Assembly: GCA_007694005.1 (NCBI GenBank)
Contig: RECN01000100.1
Coordinates: 62,001-126,000 of the forward strand
Direction: 5' to 3'
From: Spirochaetaceae bacterium
GTDB taxonomy: Bacteria > Spirochaetota > Spirochaetia > DSM-27196 > SKKC01
Length of the DNA stretch: 64,000 bases
Below the pieces are notes generated by a model. The model ran no database searches. It saw only the letters and a program-made list of their open reading frames with translations, and was not told where the DNA came from. The position numbers were made by a program, and so were the translations under genes. Position 1 is the first letter of the stretch, and the number at the start of each line of letters is the position of its first letter. Of the stretch, positions 60,740 to 64,000 are shown one piece after another.

Positions 60740-62308
60740 TTAGGTCAGACCGTATCGCACATACACTTCTTCAGGTGCGTCGCTATGCCGAAGCGCTGCC
60801 CTCAGTCGCTGAACCATTTCTGCCTCAAGCTCTTCGTCGTAAAGCGGATTCGTCTGGCCGGGGTCACTCTGAAGGTCAAACAACATCGTCTCATACTCGT
60901 CGGTCAGACCCGATGTCGGAGCCGGTACGCGCAGCAGCGAGAGCCCTTTTGTGAACGAAAACGGTTGGACGAGTGTTACGTGTTTCAGCTCCTCAACCGA
61001 AAAGCGGCTTCGCATGTGTGTCGGCATAAGGGTGTAATTGAACGGTCCGTATTCGTCGACGGTACGACCCGTTCGGTACCGATCTACGGGAGCCCTCATA
61101 TATACGTAGCGGCCGTCGGTAAGATTTATGTGCCGGCCGTGCTGGCCAAACAGTACGTCCCGGGTATCCTCTTCGTCCGCCGCGATCACCGGCGTACGAG
61201 ACCGACCCTGTACATCCTGAGGTATCGGAACGTTAAAATAATCGTAGAGTGTCGGAGCGATGTCGATCCATTGGGTCACCGAACTCCGGCGTTCTCCGGC
61301 AATCCGATGTCGGGGATCCCAGACAAAGAAGGGAATTTCGGCGACCTCGTTGTAGAACGGCTGAACCATCTTCGCCCACCACTGTCGTTCTCCGAGAAAA
61401 AATCCGTGGTCCGTGGTCACGATGAGCATCGTGTCATCCCAGAGATTCAACTCGTCCATGGTGTCAAGGACCCTTCCGAGTTGCGCATCGCAGAAACTCA
61501 CGAGTGCCCGGTACTCCCGCCTGCAATGTTCGACTTCCTGGTCCGACTCGTTCACCCGACCATAGTTCGGCCAGTCGAATCTCGGACCATCGTAGACTTC
61601 CGGATAGAGGTCACGATACTTTTGCGGAGCGTAAAACGGTTCGTGTGGATCGAATGTCTCTATCTGCAGAAGCCAGTTATCCGCGTCCTGGTTGCGCTGT
61701 AAAAACTCGAGACCCGTTGAAACGGTTCTGTACTGCGGAAATGACGTTTCTTCGTGCACAGGAATATAGCTGCGATTAACCGAATCCTGCCGAACGGCAG
61801 CACTGGACAGGTGGCGCCCGATACCATCGAGCACATCAGTTTCTTCAACGTGCCCTTTCCACGGGTCTCCTTCCTGTCCGCGCTGAAACTCGAAAGAGCT
61901 ATATCGTTGATGGTATGTCGCTCCGCCATCTTCCCAGTAATGCTGATGATCCGTAGTCAGGTGTGTGTATACCCCGTTGTCCTTCAATAGTTCGGGCATC
62001 GAATCATCAAACGGTTCAATTGGACCCCAACTGCGATGCAAAAAGTTATACCGCCCGGTATGCAGCTCCCGGCGAGCAGGCATACACGGCATGCTCCCGA
62101 CGTATGCCCGATCAAAACAGACCGTCTTCTCAGCGAGACGGCTGAAGTTCGGGGCGATCACATCCGTCGTCCGGTTATTGTAGATCCTTAGTCGCTGGGC
62201 GGCAAGATTATGGGGCTGGTCGATAGATTTCCAGAGTAAAAATCCCGTATAATAACAATCAGATGGTCCCGTCGGTGCGTATAAGTAGTTAGCGAACGAC
62301 GCACACAC
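60740..62308 (-). CDS. Sulfatase (formylglycine type) with unusual N-terminus
   Basis: 522 residues. The signature C75-M-P-A-R79 in GSMPCMPARRELHTGRYNFLHRS, VTTDHGFFLGERQWWAK as second metal site, and SVTQWIDIAPTLYDYF are clear sulfatase elements. The region before APNFSRLAEKT should hold the first beta-strand with a metal aspartate (LxxxMDSLN-like); instead it reads YYTGFLLWKSIDQPHNLAAQRLRIYNN, with only D30 to serve. The start at 62308 also overlaps the divergent gene's leader (12 bp apart). So the true start may be a rarer codon downstream, or a small indel has altered the front. Probably still active on sulfated sugars. Confidence 0.85.
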   Translation of the reverse strand: MCASFANYLYAPTGPSDCYYTGFLLWKSIDQPHNLAAQRLRIYNNRTTDVIAPNFSRLAEKTVCFDRAYVGSMPCMPARRELHTGRYNFLHRSWGPIEPFDDSMPELLKDNGVYTHLTTDHQHYWEDGGATYHQRYSSFEFQRGQEGDPWKGHVEETDVLDGIGRHLSSAAVRQDSVNRSYIPVHEETSFPQYRTVSTGLEFLQRNQDADNWLLQIETFDPHEPFYAPQKYRDLYPEVYDGPRFDWPNYGRVNESDQEVEHCRREYRALVSFCDAQLGRVLDTMDELNLWDDTMLIVTTDHGFFLGERQWWAKMVQPFYNEVAEIPFFVWDPRHRIAGERRSSVTQWIDIAPTLYDYFNVPIPQDVQGRSRTPVIAADEEDTRDVLFGQHGRHINLTDGRYVYMRAPVDRYRTGRTVDEYGPFNYTLMPTHMRSRFSVEELKHVTLVQPFSFTKGLSLLRVPAPTSGLTDEYETMLFDLQSDPGQTNPLYDEELEAEMVQRLRAALRHSDAPEEVYVRYGLT

Positions 62309-62320
62309 ACGGAGGCCCGC

Positions 62321-62722
62321 ATGGAGAAGACCATGGAACTAAGTGCGCAGACACTAGAGACGATCGGTCAGTACGTACAGCGCAACCTTTCGGCCTGGCT
62401 TCGGGATGCAAATCTTGAGCGCGAGATCGAGTTGCGCGAACGCACCGTCCGGGTAGAGGAAGAACTCAAGTCCCAACGAGAGCTCATGCGCGAAGGGTTC
62501 AACCACATGGAAAAGCGCTTCGAGCAGGTAGAGAAACGCTTTGAACAGATCGACAAGCGCTTCGAGCAAGTAGAGAAGCGTTTCGAACAGATCGACAAAC
62601 GTTTTGAACAAGTCGACAGGCGCTTCGAAGAAATGGGACGCACGAATACTCGCTGGTTCGCCGTTCTCACCTTCATGCTCGCGCTGATTGGTACTGCGTC
62701 GACAATCGGGCCGTTTCTTTGA
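62321..62722 (+). CDS. Heptad-repeat coiled-coil protein with C-terminal membrane anchor
   Basis: 133 residues; GGAGG precedes the ATG at 62321, and TATAAT lies at 62248-62253. After a helical start come about six near-perfect heptads of the form RFEQ(V/I)(E/D)K (residues 64-106) and one C-terminal helix WFAVLTFMLALIGTASTIGPFL. The coiled coil should form an elongated, charged rod anchored in the membrane. Similar repeat proteins are common in spirochaetes; the function is unknown. It is divergent from the sulfatase. Confidence 0.7.
   Translation: MEKTMELSAQTLETIGQYVQRNLSAWLRDANLEREIELRERTVRVEEELKSQRELMREGFNHMEKRFEQVEKRFEQIDKRFEQVEKRFEQIDKRFEQVDRRFEEMGRTNTRWFAVLTFMLALIGTASTIGPFL
62510..62636 (+). 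repeat. In-frame 21-bp tandem repeats
   Basis: About six copies of a 21-bp unit (AAGCGCTTYGARCARRTNGAN-like) encode the heptads of the coiled-coil gene. The unit length is a multiple of three, so copy-number change keeps the frame. Confidence 0.75.
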
Positions 62723-62850
62723 ACTCTGTTGAAGGTACTTTTATCCCCCCGTTTTTTGTCGTCGCTACAGGTAGAAGGTTAATCAGCCAATAGAGACGTG
62801 GCGGTCAGAGCCGGTACTACTTTCGGGTAGAGTTCACCCGGTTCACGCGG

Positions 62851-63081
62851 CTAACGCTTCTCGAAGACGATTGTCAGGACAGGATTCTCGACTTTGAGTT
62901 GGCCGTTATCCTGCAGCTCATAGGTGATTCGTTGATCTTCGTCAGTGGTGAGCACGGCTGTGTTGCCGTCTACCGTGAACTGCCCGGCAACTCGCATCGG
63001 GCCCGTTTGTGCCTGTGCGCTGCCGTCGGCACTGAACTCAACGGTGGCGGTGACGTCGCACGATTTGACCAACTTGACCAA
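62851..63081 (-). pseudogene. Remnant of a beta-rich (META/lipoprotein-like) gene
   Basis: 76 residues open from a weak TTG. The tail VTATVEFSADGSAQAQTGPM...GQFTVDGNTAVLTTDEDQRITYELQDNGQLKVENPVLTIVFEKR looks like the C-terminal half of a small secreted beta-sandwich protein. No signal peptide or Shine-Dalgarno exists and an in-frame stop lies just upstream. It abuts the Phd-VapC module, whose arrival may have removed its 5' half. A direct repeat TTGGTCAAG/TTGGTCAAA lies at the break. Confidence 0.5.
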
Positions 63082-63111
63082 CTCTAACTATACTGGTCTA
63101 AGGAGTGAGTG

Positions 63112-63372
63112 ATGGTCGTAAACGTTTCCGAGGCAAAAGCGCAGCTATCCCGACTGATTGACCTGGTATATCACGGTGAATCGGTCACGATCGCCAAGAA
63201 TAATCTGCCCCTGGTAGACCTGGTACCGCATAAAGTACGCGGCAGACGAACGCTGGGGGCCCTGGCCGGACTCATTCAGATTCCGGAAGACTTCGATCAG
63301 GAGGACTCGGTGATCAATGAGATGTTTTACGGTGAGACTCAGCCCGCTGAAGGCAAGGATGGGACGAACTAA
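63112..63372 (+). CDS. Phd/YefM-family antitoxin
   Basis: 86 residues from the ATG at 63112 with AAGGAG six bases upstream (the in-frame GTG at 63109 is not needed). MVVNVSEAKAQLSRLIDLVYHGESVTIAKNNLPLVDLVPH is the Phd fold: an N-terminal DNA-binding dimer region, and then an acidic disordered tail that masks the toxin. Its stop codon is followed at once by the toxin ATG. Confidence 0.88.
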   Translation: MVVNVSEAKAQLSRLIDLVYHGESVTIAKNNLPLVDLVPHKVRGRRTLGALAGLIQIPEDFDQEDSVINEMFYGETQPAEGKDGTN

Positions 63373-63768
63373 ATGAAGCTTCTCCTCGACACGCACGCCC
63401 TGTTGTGGGCCCTGACCACCCCTGACCACCTGACGGAAAGACAAAGGGAGGCCATACAGGACCCGACAAACACCGTGTTCGCGAGCGCGATCAATATCGT
63501 CGAGATAGCGATAAAGAGTTCACTTGGTAAGCTGAGAGTTGCAGCCTCACTGGAACGCAACCGGTATGCGGAGTTCGTTACGGCGATTAGCGACAGCGGA
63601 TTTGAAATGCTCTCGTTCACGGGAACCCACGCGGCAAATATCCGGTCGCTCCCATTTCACCATCGCGATCCCTTTGACCGGATGATTATCGCCCAGGCTG
63701 TTGCGGAGGGGTACACCATCGTAACGGCGGACGCTCAGTTTTCCGCGTACCCGGTCGAACTATTGTAA
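63373..63768 (+). CDS. vapC: PIN-domain toxin (VapC-like)
   Basis: 131 residues, starting on the base after the Phd stop. The PIN core is LLLDTHALLWALTTPDHLTERQREAI with D6; then ASAINIVEIAIKSSLGKL with E43, and HHRDPFDRMIIAQAVAEGYTIVTADAQF. This subfamily is the one that pairs with Phd-like antitoxins. It is a predicted RNase that inhibits translation when free. Confidence 0.9.
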   Translation: MKLLLDTHALLWALTTPDHLTERQREAIQDPTNTVFASAINIVEIAIKSSLGKLRVAASLERNRYAEFVTAISDSGFEMLSFTGTHAANIRSLPFHHRDPFDRMIIAQAVAEGYTIVTADAQFSAYPVELL

Positions 63769-63879
63769 CGCCGCCCCCTTTGAAGGCCGCGATTAAACCG
63801 GCTGTCATGGGTGTGATGATGGAACTCTTCGTGAAGCGATCACGAGTATTTCGTGACCTTCGAAAGTGATGGGTTGCGA

Positions 63880-64000
63880 CTATGCTGTAACGAGACGCTT
63901 GACATGAAGCTCCTGGCGGTGCTGCTCAGCGTTCCAAAGGTCATACTGGCTTTGCTGGTTAAGCCAGCTCTCTGATGTAGTATCAAAGGCAATCGACAGA
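63880..64000 (-). CDS. higA: HigA-type antitoxin, C-terminal end (runs off the window)
   Basis: The last 39 residues are visible. The sequence LSIAFDTTSESWLNLQ-like (here WLNQQSQYDLWNAEQHRQELHVKRLVTA) is the conserved end of HigA XRE-family antitoxins (SESWLNLQ-QYDLW-AE). The N-terminal helix-turn-helix and the HigB toxin are beyond the right edge. It is convergent with the VapC gene. Confidence 0.75.
   Translation of the reverse strand, partial: LSIAFDTTSESWLNQQSQYDLWNAEQHRQELHVKRLVTA

Noticed and set aside
60509-61702. 397-codon plus-strand open frame
   Set aside because: It is antisense to the sulfatase and GntR genes and has no family features.
62510-62636. CRISPR-like short repeats
   Set aside because: The repeats are contiguous, have no spacers and encode in-frame heptads.
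63840-63856. TCACGA/TCGTGA hairpin as a terminator of VapC
   Set aside because: It has only 6-bp arms and lacks a T-tract; it also lies about 70 bp after the stop.
1-64000. tRNA, rRNA, riboswitch, insertion-sequence or phage genes
   Set aside because: I looked for their usual motifs and product families and saw none; short non-coding RNAs cannot be excluded without a covariance search.

Overview
The window reads as chromosomal DNA of a free-living or host-associated bacterium of moderate GC, most likely a spirochaete of the Spirochaeta/Alkalispirochaeta type. That is an inference: both substrate-binding proteins have the signal-peptide ending followed by GGQ that is common in spirochaetes, and the coiled-coil MEKRFEQVDKRFEQ-type protein and the lineage-type hypothetical proteins fit. 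No rRNA, tRNA, prophage, insertion sequence, integrase or CRISPR array was seen. No gene-free stretch exceeds 300 bases. The longest gaps (12133-12391 and 59773-59985) are AT-rich promoter regions described below.

Left part, 1-12200: after a partial ferric-reductase-like membrane protein comes a compact ten-gene minus-strand operon. It encodes an oligopeptide ABC importer (oppA-oppB-oppC-oppD-oppF order of transcription), a class V PLP enzyme, an M42 aminopeptidase, a small membrane protein, an S41-like protein and an M28 peptidase. Several junctions overlap by 4 bp. A good sigma-54 (-24/-12) element lies 50-68 bp upstream of oppA. The operon looks like one take-up-and-digest unit for peptides.

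12392-28810: an NADP-dependent MDR oxidoreductase, a Crp/Fnr-type regulator, a small membrane protein, a 9-kb cyclic beta-1,2-glucan synthase gene, and a plus-strand group of an exported protein, a LuxR-type regulator, an Rnk/GreA-C-type protein and a protein I do not recognise. A VapBC-like module and an NAD-dependent epimerase follow.

28935-36263: a class III cyclase/STAND-ATPase/TPR protein, a lipoprotein, a second VapBC-like module, an MFS transporter, an AAA_14/DUF4143 ATPase and an EamA transporter.

36295-62308: a glycan-utilisation region. The minus-strand block 36295-43898 (GH116, MFS, SDR, ThuA, GH3) looks like beta-glucoside utilisation. The divergent plus-strand block 44027-49682 carries an unrecognised large enzyme, an esterase, a uronate-isomerase-like amidohydrolase and a sulfatase. 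An HDAC-fold enzyme and a mutarotase-like protein follow. The minus-strand block 51674-62308 has a second sulfatase, a FadR-type GntR regulator, a family 1 binding protein with two permeases, a DUF2264 protein, a LarA-type nickel racemase homologue and a GlcD-type FAD oxidase. A GntR operator TGGTCAGACCA sits by the -35 box of the binding-protein promoter. I infer a sulfated, probably uronate-containing, oligosaccharide pathway ending in a 2-hydroxyacid.

62321-64000: a heptad-repeat membrane protein, a truncated gene remnant, a Phd/VapC module and the 3' end of a HigA-type antitoxin running off the window.

A theme across the window is that at least seven genes have a -10-like hexamer only 6-8 nt before an ATG, mostly without a usable Shine-Dalgarno sequence, which suggests leaderless transcripts.
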